Source: an uncultured Pelagibacteraceae bacterium
Lineage (GTDB): Bacteria > Pseudomonadota > Alphaproteobacteria > Pelagibacterales > Pelagibacteraceae
NCBI GenBank assembly: GCA_902570695.1
Contig: CACFZE010000001.1
Span: 124,001 to 188,000 of the forward strand
Length of the DNA: 64,000 bases
Direction of reading: 5' to 3'
Under the pieces are notes generated by a model. The model ran no database searches. It was not told where the DNA came from and saw only the letters and a list, made by a program, of their open reading frames with translations. The position numbers and the translations under genes are program-made. Numbering within the stretch: the first letter of the stretch is position 1; every line of letters starts with the position of its first letter. This document shows, piece by piece, positions 8,712-17,512 of this stretch.

Positions 8712-10166
8712 ATGAATAATTCAGGAAAAATTGATCCCTATGGATTTCGGGAATATGACGCACGATGGGTATACGAAAAAGACATAGATGATGACGGAAT
8801 CGTTCAACTTGGTAAAGGTCTTGGAACTCAAATAATTAATCATACTAAGAAAAACAATCCCAGGATTATAGTTGGCCAAGATTACAGATCTTACAGTGAA
8901 CATATCAAAGAAAAATTAAAAGAAGGTTTGGTTTCAACTGGATGCAAAATCGAAGATATAGGATTATCCTTATCTCCTATGGTTTACTTTGCACAATTTA
9001 ATTTAGACTCGGATGCAATAGCTATGGTTACAGCTAGCCATAATGAAAATGGTTGGACAGGTGTAAAAATGGGTATCAAAAAAGGACTTACTCATGCACC
9101 TGAAGAAATGAAAGAACTAAAAGATATTACTCTAAATCAAAAATTTATTAACGGTGAGGGCAATATAAATAAAATTGATGGTTTCCAGGACGTTTATAAA
9201 AATGATTTAATAACAAAAAATCCATTAAATAAAAAAATTAAAGTAGTAGTTGCTTGTGGCAATGGAACAGCAGGGATATTTGCACCAGAAATTTTAAGAA
9301 GTATTGGGTGCGAAGTAATTGAACTTGATTGTGAACTTGATTGGACTTTTCCAAAATACAACCCAAATCCTGAAGATTTAGAAATGTTACATGCAATTTC
9401 AAAAGCTGTAAAAGAAAATAATGCTGATATTGGATTTGGTTTTGATGGAGATGGAGATAGAGTTGGAGTTATCGATGATAAAGGTAATGAAATCTTTTCA
9501 GACAAAATAGGGCTATTAATTGCTAGAAATCTTTCAAAAGATCATAAAAATAGTAAATTTATAGTTGATGTAAAATCGACAGGACTTTATTCCAATGACA
9601 AAATATTAAATGAAAATAAATGTGAAACAATTTATTGGAAAACTGGTCATTCTCATATCAAAAGAAAGGTAAACACCGATAACGCTTTAGCAGGATTTGA
9701 AAAAAGTGGCCATTTCTTTTTTAATAAACCTTTGGGATATGGCTATGATGATGGAATTAATTCATCAATACAGGTCTGTAAGTTGCTCGATAAAAATAAC
9801 AAAAAAATGAGTGAAATACTTGGTGAATTACCAACGACTTATCAAAGTCCAACTATGGCTCCTTATTGTAAAGACAGCGAAAAATATGAAGTAGTTGAGA
9901 ATTTAGTTAAAGAAATAACAAATATCAAAGAAAATAAAACTAAAGTAGATAATCAAGAAATTAGAAAAATATTAACTGTTAATGGAGTAAGATTTTCTTT
10001 TGATGATGGTTCTTGGGGTTTAATAAGAGCATCTTCAAATAAACCCTCTTTAGTTGTAGTTACTGAAAGTCCAACCTCTGAAGATAGAAAAAAGAAAATT
10101 TTTGACTTTATTGATAATCTGCTTCAACAAACTGGAAAAGTTGGGGATTACGATCAAAAAATTTAA
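8712..10166 (+). CDS. Phosphomannomutase/phosphoglucomutase
   Basis: Interconverts hexose 1- and 6-phosphates, feeding nucleotide sugar synthesis. The 484-residue protein shows the alpha-D-phosphohexomutase domains in order: phosphoserine loop VTASHN (Ser109), metal loop FDGDGDRVG, sugar-binding loop EKSGHFFF, and a C-terminal domain with RASSNKPSL that contacts phosphate. Length and motifs fit the ManB/AlgC group, in which one enzyme often handles both mannose and glucose phosphates; which is preferred here is not clear. It stands alone between nrdAB (divergent) and the TauE-like gene (convergent). Confidence 0.87.
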   Translation: MNNSGKIDPYGFREYDARWVYEKDIDDDGIVQLGKGLGTQIINHTKKNNPRIIVGQDYRSYSEHIKEKLKEGLVSTGCKIEDIGLSLSPMVYFAQFNLDSDAIAMVTASHNENGWTGVKMGIKKGLTHAPEEMKELKDITLNQKFINGEGNINKIDGFQDVYKNDLITKNPLNKKIKVVVACGNGTAGIFAPEILRSIGCEVIELDCELDWTFPKYNPNPEDLEMLHAISKAVKENNADIGFGFDGDGDRVGVIDDKGNEIFSDKIGLLIARNLSKDHKNSKFIVDVKSTGLYSNDKILNENKCETIYWKTGHSHIKRKVNTDNALAGFEKSGHFFFNKPLGYGYDDGINSSIQVCKLLDKNNKKMSEILGELPTTYQSPTMAPYCKDSEKYEVVENLVKEITNIKENKTKVDNQEIRKILTVNGVRFSFDDGSWGLIRASSNKPSLVVVTESPTSEDRKKKIFDFIDNLLQQTGKVGDYDQKI

Positions 10167-10219
10167 AATTCAATTATAAAGAGTAAAGAAAAAATTAGAG
10201 AATCGGTTAATATATACTT

Positions 10220-10255
10220 GAGGTGGCGGAGGGAGACTGAAACCACCTCGTCTCC
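10220..10255. terminator. GC-rich element with two interleaved stems between convergent genes
   Basis: GAGGTGG (10220-10226) pairs with CCACCTC (10243-10249), and GGAGAC (10232-10237) pairs with GTCTCC (10250-10255). GC is 23 of 36 bases in a very AT-rich genome. The stems cross each other, so they form a pseudoknot or two mutually exclusive hairpins. Position between two converging 3' ends suggests a bidirectional transcription end. There is no long T-run directly after it on either strand. Confidence 0.45.
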
Positions 10256-11088
10256 TAAGTCACTAAAAATCTATAAAGAAATAAAGTACCAATAACATAT
10301 AGAAAAACACCAAATAATCTTTGTGTTTTAACTCTATCTAGATCTTGAACTGTTTTTGCTCCAATTCTTGCCATGAATGTGGTTATTGGAACAAAAATTA
10401 TAAATGCAGGAATATTAATAAATCCAATACTGAGTGGGATATCGGCTTTTAACATCAAGCCAGATGTAAAAAAACCAATCGATCCAAATAAGGCTATTAT
10501 AAATCCAATCGCCGCTGAACTTCCAATAGCCAGGTTAATAGGATAACCAAAATATCTTAGTATAGGAACATTCATCATGGCTCCCGTTATTCCCATTGGA
10601 GCTGATATTAGTCCCGATAGAAAACCGAATATTACCCTAGGAAATATACTAAATTTTTTTTTTAATTTTTTTTTTTTTATATTTTGCAACAATAAATATG
10701 CACCAAAAAAATAAACAACTGCAGAGAAAAAAAACAACAATGTTTTTGTATTCATAAATGCTGCCATGACTGTTCCTGTAAAAACTCCAATTATAACAAA
10801 TGAACCATAATTTTTTATAATACTCATATCGACAGCTTTATATTTTCTATGAGTTAATACTGAGGCTGTAGCAGTTAAAATTGTTATTGAGAAAGCTGTC
10901 CCTACAGATAAATGCATCAAATAATCTTTATCCACGTTAAATGCTTCAAATACAAAAAATAAAAATGGAACTGAGATTAATCCTCCACCGATACCAAAAA
11001 AGCCTGCAAAAAAACCAACCGGAACAGCGGTTGCCATCATTAAAAAAATAAAATAAATATTATTAATCTCTAAAAGAGTATTATTCAA
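10255..11088 (-). CDS. TauE/SafE family membrane permease
   Basis: A 277-residue inner-membrane protein with about eight hydrophobic segments and the glycine-rich GFFAGFFGIGGG near residue 30, typical of the TauE/SafE (DUF81) family. Family members export or import sulfite, sulfoacetate or other organosulfur anions; the substrate here is not known. It overlaps dusA by 8 bases at its start and is last in the dctP-to-tauE run of minus-strand genes. A cytoplasmic loop near residue 140 (IKKKKLKKKF) is coded by homopolymer runs of 10 and 13 identical bases, an unusual slippage-prone stretch. Confidence 0.8.
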   Translation of the reverse strand: MNNTLLEINNIYFIFLMMATAVPVGFFAGFFGIGGGLISVPFLFFVFEAFNVDKDYLMHLSVGTAFSITILTATASVLTHRKYKAVDMSIIKNYGSFVIIGVFTGTVMAAFMNTKTLLFFFSAVVYFFGAYLLLQNIKKKKLKKKFSIFPRVIFGFLSGLISAPMGITGAMMNVPILRYFGYPINLAIGSSAAIGFIIALFGSIGFFTSGLMLKADIPLSIGFINIPAFIIFVPITTFMARIGAKTVQDLDRVKTQRLFGVFLYVIGTLFLYRFLVT

Positions 11089-12082
11089 TTTGACCTGCCG
11101 ATATACTTTGTGGATTAAATTTTACTTTATCCATTATGTGATCAATTTTCTTAACATCGGCATCTCTTACACACATATTTTCACTTAAATATCTTTTCCA
11201 AAAACTAGAGCCTGTTTGTCCATGAAATAAACCAAGAGTATGTCTCATGATTTGATTTAATCTTGTACCTTTTTTAATTTCTTCTTTTACATACTCAATT
11301 AGTTTCTCAACAACTTCTTGTCTTGTTAAAACTTCACTATTATTAAAAATTTGGTTCTCAATATCTGCCAACATGTAAGGGGAATGATAAATTGATCTTC
11401 CAATCATAACACCATCTACATTATCTAAATGTTCTTTGATTTGATCAGTAGACGTTATGCCTCCATTAATTATTATTTCTAAATCTTTAAAATCTTTTTT
11501 TAATCTATTTACGTATTCATATTTCAAAGGTGGAATGTTTAAATTTTGTTTAGGTGTAAATTTTCCTAACATTGCTTTTCTGGCATGGATTATAAAAGTT
11601 TTAACACCTGTTTCTTTTAAAATATTCACAAAATTATATAAATTTTCGTATTGATCAACATTGTCATATCCAATTCTAGTTTTAACTGTTACAGGAAGTG
11701 TTGTTTTTGAAATCATTTCACTTAGACAATCAGCAACAAGATTAGGTTCTTGAATTAAACAAGCCCCAAATCTATTTTTCTGAACTTTTTTACTTGGACA
11801 ACCTAAATTTAAATTTATTTCATCATAACCAAATTCTTCACCTAAATATGCTGCATTTCCTAATAATTTTGGAGAAGAACCACCAAGTTGCAGAGCAACA
11901 GGTTTTTCTCTCATATCAAATTCTAATAGTTTCTTTTTATCTCCTCTATCAATAGCTTCTGAGACAATCATTTCAGTATAGAGAAGAACGTTTTTACTAA
12001 TTAGTCTTAAGAAAAATCTTTCATGTTTGTCTGTGCAGTCCATCATTGGAGCAACGGAAACAGTTCTATTTAATCTAGACAT
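11081..12082 (-). CDS. dusA: tRNA-dihydrouridine synthase A
   Basis: Flavoenzyme that reduces uridines in the D-loop of tRNA. The 333-residue sequence shows VAPMMDCTDKHERFF at the start, LNLGCPS with the catalytic Cys following in the RFGACL segment, KTRIGYD, and the NGGITS and GVMIGRS phosphate-binding motifs of the barrel. The DusA subtype is supported by the MMDxTD opening and the HTLGLFHG segment. It overlaps both neighbours by 8 bases (MCD upstream, tauE downstream), so it sits inside an otherwise catabolic operon, apparently by genome compaction rather than shared function. Confidence 0.92.
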   Translation of the reverse strand: MSRLNRTVSVAPMMDCTDKHERFFLRLISKNVLLYTEMIVSEAIDRGDKKKLLEFDMREKPVALQLGGSSPKLLGNAAYLGEEFGYDEINLNLGCPSKKVQKNRFGACLIQEPNLVADCLSEMISKTTLPVTVKTRIGYDNVDQYENLYNFVNILKETGVKTFIIHARKAMLGKFTPKQNLNIPPLKYEYVNRLKKDFKDLEIIINGGITSTDQIKEHLDNVDGVMIGRSIYHSPYMLADIENQIFNNSEVLTRQEVVEKLIEYVKEEIKKGTRLNQIMRHTLGLFHGQTGSSFWKRYLSENMCVRDADVKKIDHIMDKVKFNPQSISAGQIE

Positions 12083-13382
12083 ATTTTTTGAGTTTGCTTG
12101 ATATATTAATTTTTTTTTCGTTTACATACTCTTGATGATTTTGCTCAATTTTCCCAAGTTCATATTTGTAATTAACCATAATTCCGAATGACCTTTTAAA
12201 TCCTACATCAGAAACATTGGCATTAACTACAATATCGTCAATTTCAGCTCCATTTTTTAAATGAAACCTACAAACATCATTAATGGGAAAACCTAGATCA
12301 TTTTTTTGTACAGCTAAGTAATTTAAAGCAAGTTTTGTAAGTAATTCTTTATTATCAATAAATTTTCTATCTCCAATTTTAAGGTCTAATGATTTTAAAA
12401 ACTCAACTTTTACAAAATTATCTTTTTGAACTATTTCACTAATTTTCTCATTTTCTGAAGATTTTACCCAATCTGCAAAACCTTGCATCGGTGATAAAGT
12501 TCCAAAATTTTTTACATCAGGTAACTCTTCTTGTAATTCGTATACCACCCTTTTGATTAAGAAGTTACCAAGCGTAACTCTTGAAAGACCCTCTTGGCAG
12601 TTGCTAATTGAATAAAATGTAGCTGTATCATAATTTTCGTTTTTTCCATCATTTGGTCTTGTCAATTCTTGAATAGATTTTGCCAAACCTTTCGTTAGTG
12701 CAATCTCAACAAAAATTATTGGTTCATCTTCTAATGCTGGATGAAAATAAGCAAAAAATCTTCTATTTTCACCTAATCTAATTTTCAATTCATTCATATC
12801 TTTCATCGAATGAACTTTTTCGTATTTTAATAATTTTTCTAATATTGCAGCTTTTGTATCCCAGGTTATTTTTCTTAATTTTAAAAATCCAGGATTGAAC
12901 CAATTTTTAAAAATATCAATCAAATCATAATCTAATTCTTTTAATTCAGGATTTTTTAATAAAAACATTTGTAGATCTTCTCTTAAAGAAACAATCTCAG
13001 CTGTTCCATTTGGAGCCATGTTTAATCTAACAAACAATTCTTTTCTAGTACCTGATGTAATTCTTGATAAATTTAAAATTGATCTACTATTTTTATTTTC
13101 TGTATAATCTTTTATGGCATTATCTATATTAGCTGTATCAGGTTTATATTTTTCGTTAACTTGAAGTAAGAATTTTAATTTATCTTCATGAGATAAATTA
13201 TGGTATCTAAAAAGAATATCCCTTGCTAACGTAATTCCAAATGCTGCTCCTTTAGATGATAACAGGTCATCACATAGCTCAATTAAATCTCTTTTTTTAG
13301 AGAATTTTTTTAGTGATTTTTTCTCTAAAATTTTTTGACCAGCATCAGCAATGGTCTCGAATATTCTTTTTATATTTAACAT
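12075..13382 (-). CDS. Malonyl-CoA decarboxylase
   Basis: Converts malonyl-CoA to acetyl-CoA and CO2. The 435-residue protein has an N-terminal helical part and a GNAT-like catalytic part with YFHPALEDEPIIFVE, FYSISNCQEGL (containing the likely catalytic Ser), FGTLSPMQGF and RFHLKNGAEI (likely catalytic His), all characteristic of the MCD family. It is coded directly after the TRAP transporter genes with a 15-base gap and overlaps dusA by 8 bases. In rhizobia, MCD (MatA) sits with a malonate TRAP transporter and a malonyl-CoA synthetase, so the neighbourhood suggests malonate or a related dicarboxylate as the substrate. Confidence 0.9.
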   Translation of the reverse strand: MLNIKRIFETIADAGQKILEKKSLKKFSKKRDLIELCDDLLSSKGAAFGITLARDILFRYHNLSHEDKLKFLLQVNEKYKPDTANIDNAIKDYTENKNSRSILNLSRITSGTRKELFVRLNMAPNGTAEIVSLREDLQMFLLKNPELKELDYDLIDIFKNWFNPGFLKLRKITWDTKAAILEKLLKYEKVHSMKDMNELKIRLGENRRFFAYFHPALEDEPIIFVEIALTKGLAKSIQELTRPNDGKNENYDTATFYSISNCQEGLSRVTLGNFLIKRVVYELQEELPDVKNFGTLSPMQGFADWVKSSENEKISEIVQKDNFVKVEFLKSLDLKIGDRKFIDNKELLTKLALNYLAVQKNDLGFPINDVCRFHLKNGAEIDDIVVNANVSDVGFKRSFGIMVNYKYELGKIEQNHQEYVNEKKINISSKLKKYV

Positions 13383-13397
13383 GATGTTTTTTATATA

Positions 13398-14729
13398 TTA
13401 AAAACCTAAACTTTTACCCATTATTTTGTCAGGTAACCAAGTGACAATCTCAGGAAAAATACACAAAATAAGTATAGCTAAAGCCATAATTATCATAAAT
13501 GGTATAGATCCCTTTAAAATTTCTGAAAGACTAACATCTGGAGTGATACCTTTGATTATATAAAGGTTCAATCCAACGGGTGGTGTTATAAGACCAATTT
13601 CCATATTGATTGTAAATACAATTGCAAACCAATAAGGATCAAACCCCAATTGAGTTATAACTGGCAACAATATTGCGGAAGTCATAACAATTACGGCAAC
13701 TGGAGGTAAAAAGAAACCTGCAATCAAGAGAAATATATTTATTAAAATAAATACTACCCATTTATTAGAGCTCATCTCTACCATACTTTGAGCTAATGAT
13801 TGAGTTACGTAAAGTTGTGATAATGTAAATGCAAAAAGATAAGAAGCTGCGATGATAAACATTATCATCACACTTTCTTTCATTGAAACTTTAACTATAT
13901 TCCATATTTTTTTTGGTTGGTAAATTTTGTATACAACTGCAATCAAAACAAAAACTAAAAAGGCTCCAACCCCTGAAGCCTCTGATGGAGTTGCAACACC
14001 ACCATATAAAACATATAAAACACCAGCAATGATTGCTAAGAAAGGAAGTATCCTTGGTAGGACTTCAATTTTTTCTTTAAATGTTGGAGGCGTTCTATTC
14101 TTTAGAGCTTTAGCTGAATCTTTGTCAATAAAGTAACTGTGTATCAGTGCCCAGATAGCGAACATACCTGCAAGCATAAATCCAGGTATCAACCCACTTA
14201 AAAATAATCTTCCAATAGATGTTCCAGTTGCAATTCCATAAACAATTAAAACAATACTTGGAGGAATTAATACTCCTAAAGTTCCGCCGGCTGCTATGGT
14301 TCCTGTTGCAATTTGATCTGAGTATCCTCTTTTTCTCATTTCAGGAATTCCCATAGTGCCAATTGCAGCACAGGTTGCAGGACTTGATCCACTAAGTGCA
14401 GCAAAAATTGAGCAAGCTCCTATGTTAGAAATAACTAATCCTCCGGGTACTCTCCATAGCCATCTATCCAATCCTGTATATAAATCTTTTCCAGCTGGGG
14501 AATTAGCAACTGCCATTCCCATTAAAATAAACATTGGTATTGAAAGCAGAACAAACGAATTTAATCCTGCATAGAAAGTTTCAGCAAAAACATCTAACAT
14601 TTGAAAACCTTCAAAAGCAACTAAAAGAGCTATTGATACAAAGCTTAAACCAAAAGCAATTGGTATTCCGGAAAATAATACTATCAAAGTAAAAACAGCA
14701 ACGATTATTGCAATTATTAATGGATCCAT
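13398..14729 (-). CDS. TRAP transporter large permease (DctM family)
   Basis: The 443-residue membrane subunit that carries the transport path of a TRAP system, driven by an ion gradient rather than ATP. About twelve hydrophobic segments are visible, with the DctM hallmarks FAALSGSSPATCAAIGT and GGTLGVLIPPS, and a GLITPPVGLNLY motif in the second half. Its start shares a base with the stop of the small permease gene. The transporter is followed directly by malonyl-CoA decarboxylase, which points to malonate or a similar acid; the sequence alone does not give the substrate. Confidence 0.93.
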   Translation of the reverse strand: MDPLIIAIIVAVFTLIVLFSGIPIAFGLSFVSIALLVAFEGFQMLDVFAETFYAGLNSFVLLSIPMFILMGMAVANSPAGKDLYTGLDRWLWRVPGGLVISNIGACSIFAALSGSSPATCAAIGTMGIPEMRKRGYSDQIATGTIAAGGTLGVLIPPSIVLIVYGIATGTSIGRLFLSGLIPGFMLAGMFAIWALIHSYFIDKDSAKALKNRTPPTFKEKIEVLPRILPFLAIIAGVLYVLYGGVATPSEASGVGAFLVFVLIAVVYKIYQPKKIWNIVKVSMKESVMIMFIIAASYLFAFTLSQLYVTQSLAQSMVEMSSNKWVVFILINIFLLIAGFFLPPVAVIVMTSAILLPVITQLGFDPYWFAIVFTINMEIGLITPPVGLNLYIIKGITPDVSLSEILKGSIPFMIIMALAILILCIFPEIVTWLPDKIMGKSLGF

Positions 14730-15223
14730 TAGTTAGTATCCTTTTCGTCTGTAAGCTTAATAATCTCTGCTATATATTGTAAAATCATTAACGCAGCACC
14801 TATCATCATTGAAGAATATGGTACCCACAAAGGAAGATCCCAAACAGTTCCCGTTGAGTAATTTTTAGTAAAAGCTTCCTCAACCATTAAAAATCCAAAA
14901 TAGAATAATATTAAGAAGAATAATAAACTGACTAATGAGGTAAAAATTTTAAGTCTTAAAATATTTTTTTTTGATAAAAAATCATAAATCCACTCCATAC
15001 TGACATGAGCTTTTTCACTTAAAACATAAGCACTTCCAATAAATGTTGAAGCAACTAAAAGCATTGTTACTAGCTCTGTTTGCCATGTTATAGCTCTTTG
15101 AAAAAAGTATCTTTCAAAAACTAATTCTACGATTACAAGAATTGATAAAAGTAAAGCTAGAACAGCAAAAGCTCCGCAAGCTCTTGCAACATAATCACAA
15201 AATTTTAAGTATTTTTCTTTCAT
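14729..15223 (-). CDS. TRAP transporter small permease (DctQ family)
   Basis: A 164-residue four-helix membrane protein that partners the large permease. Hydrophobic segments lie roughly at residues 15-38, 48-68, 88-112 and 130-152, with the family's TWQTELVTMLLV and LSEKAHVSMEWIYD stretches. It overlaps dctM by one base. Its ribosome binding site AGGGG lies 8 bases before ATG 15223 and falls within the 3' arm of an intergenic hairpin after dctP, so translation and perhaps transcription of the permease pair is likely damped relative to the binding protein. Confidence 0.9.
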   Translation of the reverse strand: MKEKYLKFCDYVARACGAFAVLALLLSILVIVELVFERYFFQRAITWQTELVTMLLVASTFIGSAYVLSEKAHVSMEWIYDFLSKKNILRLKIFTSLVSLLFFLILFYFGFLMVEEAFTKNYSTGTVWDLPLWVPYSSMMIGAALMILQYIAEIIKLTDEKDTN

Positions 15224-15260
15224 AAAAAAAACCCCTACCTATAGAGAATAAATAGGGGTT
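15224..15260 (-). terminator. Hairpin plus T-run between dctP and dctQ (attenuator/RBS sequestration)
   Basis: On the minus strand AACCCCTA (15260-15253) pairs perfectly with TAGGGGTT (15237-15230) around a 15-base loop, and the run of eight T continues up to the dctQ ATG. This has the form of an intrinsic terminator. The 3' arm also contains the dctQ Shine-Dalgarno AGGGG, so the fold would hide it from ribosomes. Either effect would lower permease expression relative to the binding protein. Confidence 0.7.
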
Positions 15261-15274
15261 CTTTATATATTATT

Positions 15275-16285
15275 TTATTTAACTGCTAAAGCCATTTCCA
15301 TTAGCTTATCGCCACCTGGAACTTTTTCAGCAAAAGCTTTGTGAGATGATTTTATTGCAATATCAACCCATGCAGCATGATCATCAGCATCCATATACAC
15401 TAATTTAACACCTGCAGCCTTGTATGCTTCCTCAAACTTTTTATCTAAGTTTTCTACTTGAGCTGTCATATATTTCTCTGCAACTTTTCCTGCTTTCATT
15501 AAAGCCACTTGCTGGCTTGAATTTAATGCATTGTAGCTTTTCTTAGACATCAAAATTGGTTCATACATAAACCATAAACCAAATTTCCCTGGAGGAGTTG
15601 CACATTTTACTTGTTCGTAAATTTTGTAACTTACAAAACTTCCTGAACTTGTATTTGCACCTGTTAATACACCAGTTTGTAATCCAGTATAAATTTCAGA
15701 TGATGGCATACTTTGAATACCTGCGCCTGCAGCTTCTAACATTTGGTTGAAAGCTTTTCCTGCAGCTCTCATCACTTGTCCTTTAGCATCACTTGGATTC
15801 TTGATGCATTTAGTTTTTGATGCGAAACCACCACCTAACCATGCATCAGATAGTACTACAACACCAGCATCACTGATTATTTTTTTAATCTCAGTCATCA
15901 TTGGACCTTTATTAAATCTCAATGCATGCTCATGATTTTTTACAGTTCCTGGCATCAATGTAGCATCAAATTCTGGATGGAATTTTGATGCATAAGCTAA
16001 TGGGAAAGCAGAAATATCTAATTGACCTGTAGTCATAGGTTTCCACTGTTCTTTTGGCTTATAAAGTGACTTAGCTGGATAAATTCTAATTTCTAAATCA
16101 ACGTTTGCTTTTTTTACTTCATCAGCAATAATTTGTACCATTTCATGACGTGGGTCAAAAGAGCCATCAGCTCTTGGTGTTCCTGGCCATTGGTGACTTG
16201 CTTTTAATGTAACTGCATATGCAGATCCTACTATTGAAAAAGCTATAATTATTGAAGACAAATATAATGTTATTTTTCTTAACAT
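15275..16285 (-). CDS. TRAP transporter solute-binding protein (DctP family)
   Basis: Periplasmic receptor of the TRAP system, 336 residues. A clear signal peptide covers about residues 1-24 (cleavage near SAYA-VTL). The mature protein has the DctP fold, with the LKASHQWPG opening, a GQLDISAFPLAYAS segment and the MRAAGKAFNQML region where these proteins place the substrate-binding arginine. First gene of dctP-dctQ-dctM-MCD. It is divergent from the CoA-transferase gene across 84 bases, where a shared control region probably lies. A malonate-type ligand is inferred from context only. Confidence 0.92.
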   Translation of the reverse strand: MLRKITLYLSSIIIAFSIVGSAYAVTLKASHQWPGTPRADGSFDPRHEMVQIIADEVKKANVDLEIRIYPAKSLYKPKEQWKPMTTGQLDISAFPLAYASKFHPEFDATLMPGTVKNHEHALRFNKGPMMTEIKKIISDAGVVVLSDAWLGGGFASKTKCIKNPSDAKGQVMRAAGKAFNQMLEAAGAGIQSMPSSEIYTGLQTGVLTGANTSSGSFVSYKIYEQVKCATPPGKFGLWFMYEPILMSKKSYNALNSSQQVALMKAGKVAEKYMTAQVENLDKKFEEAYKAAGVKLVYMDADDHAAWVDIAIKSSHKAFAEKVPGGDKLMEMALAVK

Positions 16286-16369
16286 AGTTTTCCCCTTTTA
16301 TTTATATTGGAGATATTAAATTGAACTTGAGTGAAAGAGTCAATATAAGGAAATGTCATACTTATTATT

Positions 16370-17512
16370 ATGGATGGTCCTTTAAAAAATTTATTAGTTG
16401 TTGATCTTACTAGGGTTTTGGTGGGTCCATATTGTACAATGATTTTATCTGACCTAGGTGCACGTGTAATTAAAGTAGAAGCACCAGAAATTGGTGATGA
16501 TTCAAGAAAATTTGGACCATTTGTAAAAGACTATTCGGCATATTTTATGTCACTTAATAGAGGAAAAGAGAGTATTGCACTTAATTTAAAAAATGAAGAT
16601 GACAAAAAAATCTTTGATAAAATTTTAGCAAAAGCAGATATTTTAGTAGAAAATTTTAAACCAGGTACTTTAGAAAAATGGGGATATGGTTGGAAAGATG
16701 TAAGCAAAAAATATCCAAAATTAATATATGCATCTGCATCTGGTTTCGGTCAGACTGGACCTTTAAAAGAATTACCCGCTTATGACATGGTGGTTCAAGG
16801 AATGGGTGGACTGATGAGTGTTACGGGTCATCCAAATAGTGAACCAACAAGAGTTGGAACTTCAATTGGTGACATCACAGCAGGTCTTTTTACTGCGATT
16901 GGAATTAACGCAGCTTTGTATGATAGACAAAAAACAGGCAAGGGAATGTTTATAGATGTTTCTATGTTAGACTGCCAAATTGCAATTTTAGAAAATGCAA
17001 TTGCAAGATATTTATCTAAGAATGAAATTCCCAAACCGATGGGATCTAGACATCCTTCTATCGCTCCGTTTGAGGCATTTAAAACAAAGGATAGTTATAT
17101 AATTATTGCTGCAGGTAACGATAAATTATATGAAAAACTTTGTGAAGTATTAGGAATACCTGAGATGGTGAAAGATAAAAGATTTAATACCAATTCACTC
17201 AGATGTGAAAATATGAATGAACTAAAATCAATTTTTGAAGATAAACTTTCTTCAAAAAATACTTCTGAATGGGTAAGTGAAATGGAAAAATTAAAGATAC
17301 CTTGTGGACCGATATTTAATATTAAAGAAGCGGTAGAAAATCCTCAAGTCGAAGCAAGAAACATGATTGTTAAAGCCTATCATAAAGTAGTTGGTGATTT
17401 TAGATTAGCAGGCAATCCTATAAAAATGTCTTCATACGAAGATAAAAGTACTAGAGGGGACATTCCTGATCTTGATGAACACAGGGAACAAATATTAAAA
17501 GAGTTTTCTTAA
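16370..17512 (+). CDS. Class III (CaiB/BaiF) CoA-transferase
   Basis: Moves CoA between carboxylic acids. The 380-residue protein has the family's N-terminal VDLTRVLVGPYCTMILSDLGA, VENFKPGTLEKWG, SASGFGQTGP, and PAYDMVVQGMGG with the catalytic Asp that forms the mixed anhydride; the C-terminal part has the CGPIFNI motif. Divergent from the TRAP/MCD operon, so it may activate the imported acid (for example malonate with succinyl-CoA or acetyl-CoA as donor) in place of a synthetase. That pairing is inference. Members act on many acids, so the substrate is unproven. Confidence 0.87.
   Translation: MDGPLKNLLVVDLTRVLVGPYCTMILSDLGARVIKVEAPEIGDDSRKFGPFVKDYSAYFMSLNRGKESIALNLKNEDDKKIFDKILAKADILVENFKPGTLEKWGYGWKDVSKKYPKLIYASASGFGQTGPLKELPAYDMVVQGMGGLMSVTGHPNSEPTRVGTSIGDITAGLFTAIGINAALYDRQKTGKGMFIDVSMLDCQIAILENAIARYLSKNEIPKPMGSRHPSIAPFEAFKTKDSYIIIAAGNDKLYEKLCEVLGIPEMVKDKRFNTNSLRCENMNELKSIFEDKLSSKNTSEWVSEMEKLKIPCGPIFNIKEAVENPQVEARNMIVKAYHKVVGDFRLAGNPIKMSSYEDKSTRGDIPDLDEHREQILKEFS

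Noticed and set aside
9194-9505. 103-residue minus-strand ORF inside the phosphohexomutase gene
   Set aside because: Antisense shadow across conserved catalytic motifs of the real gene; no independent support.
10220-10255. Riboswitch of the SAM-II or SAM-V type
   Set aside because: Crossed stems suggested it, but the element lies between two converging 3' ends, not in a leader, and I could not match the conserved core of either class from memory.
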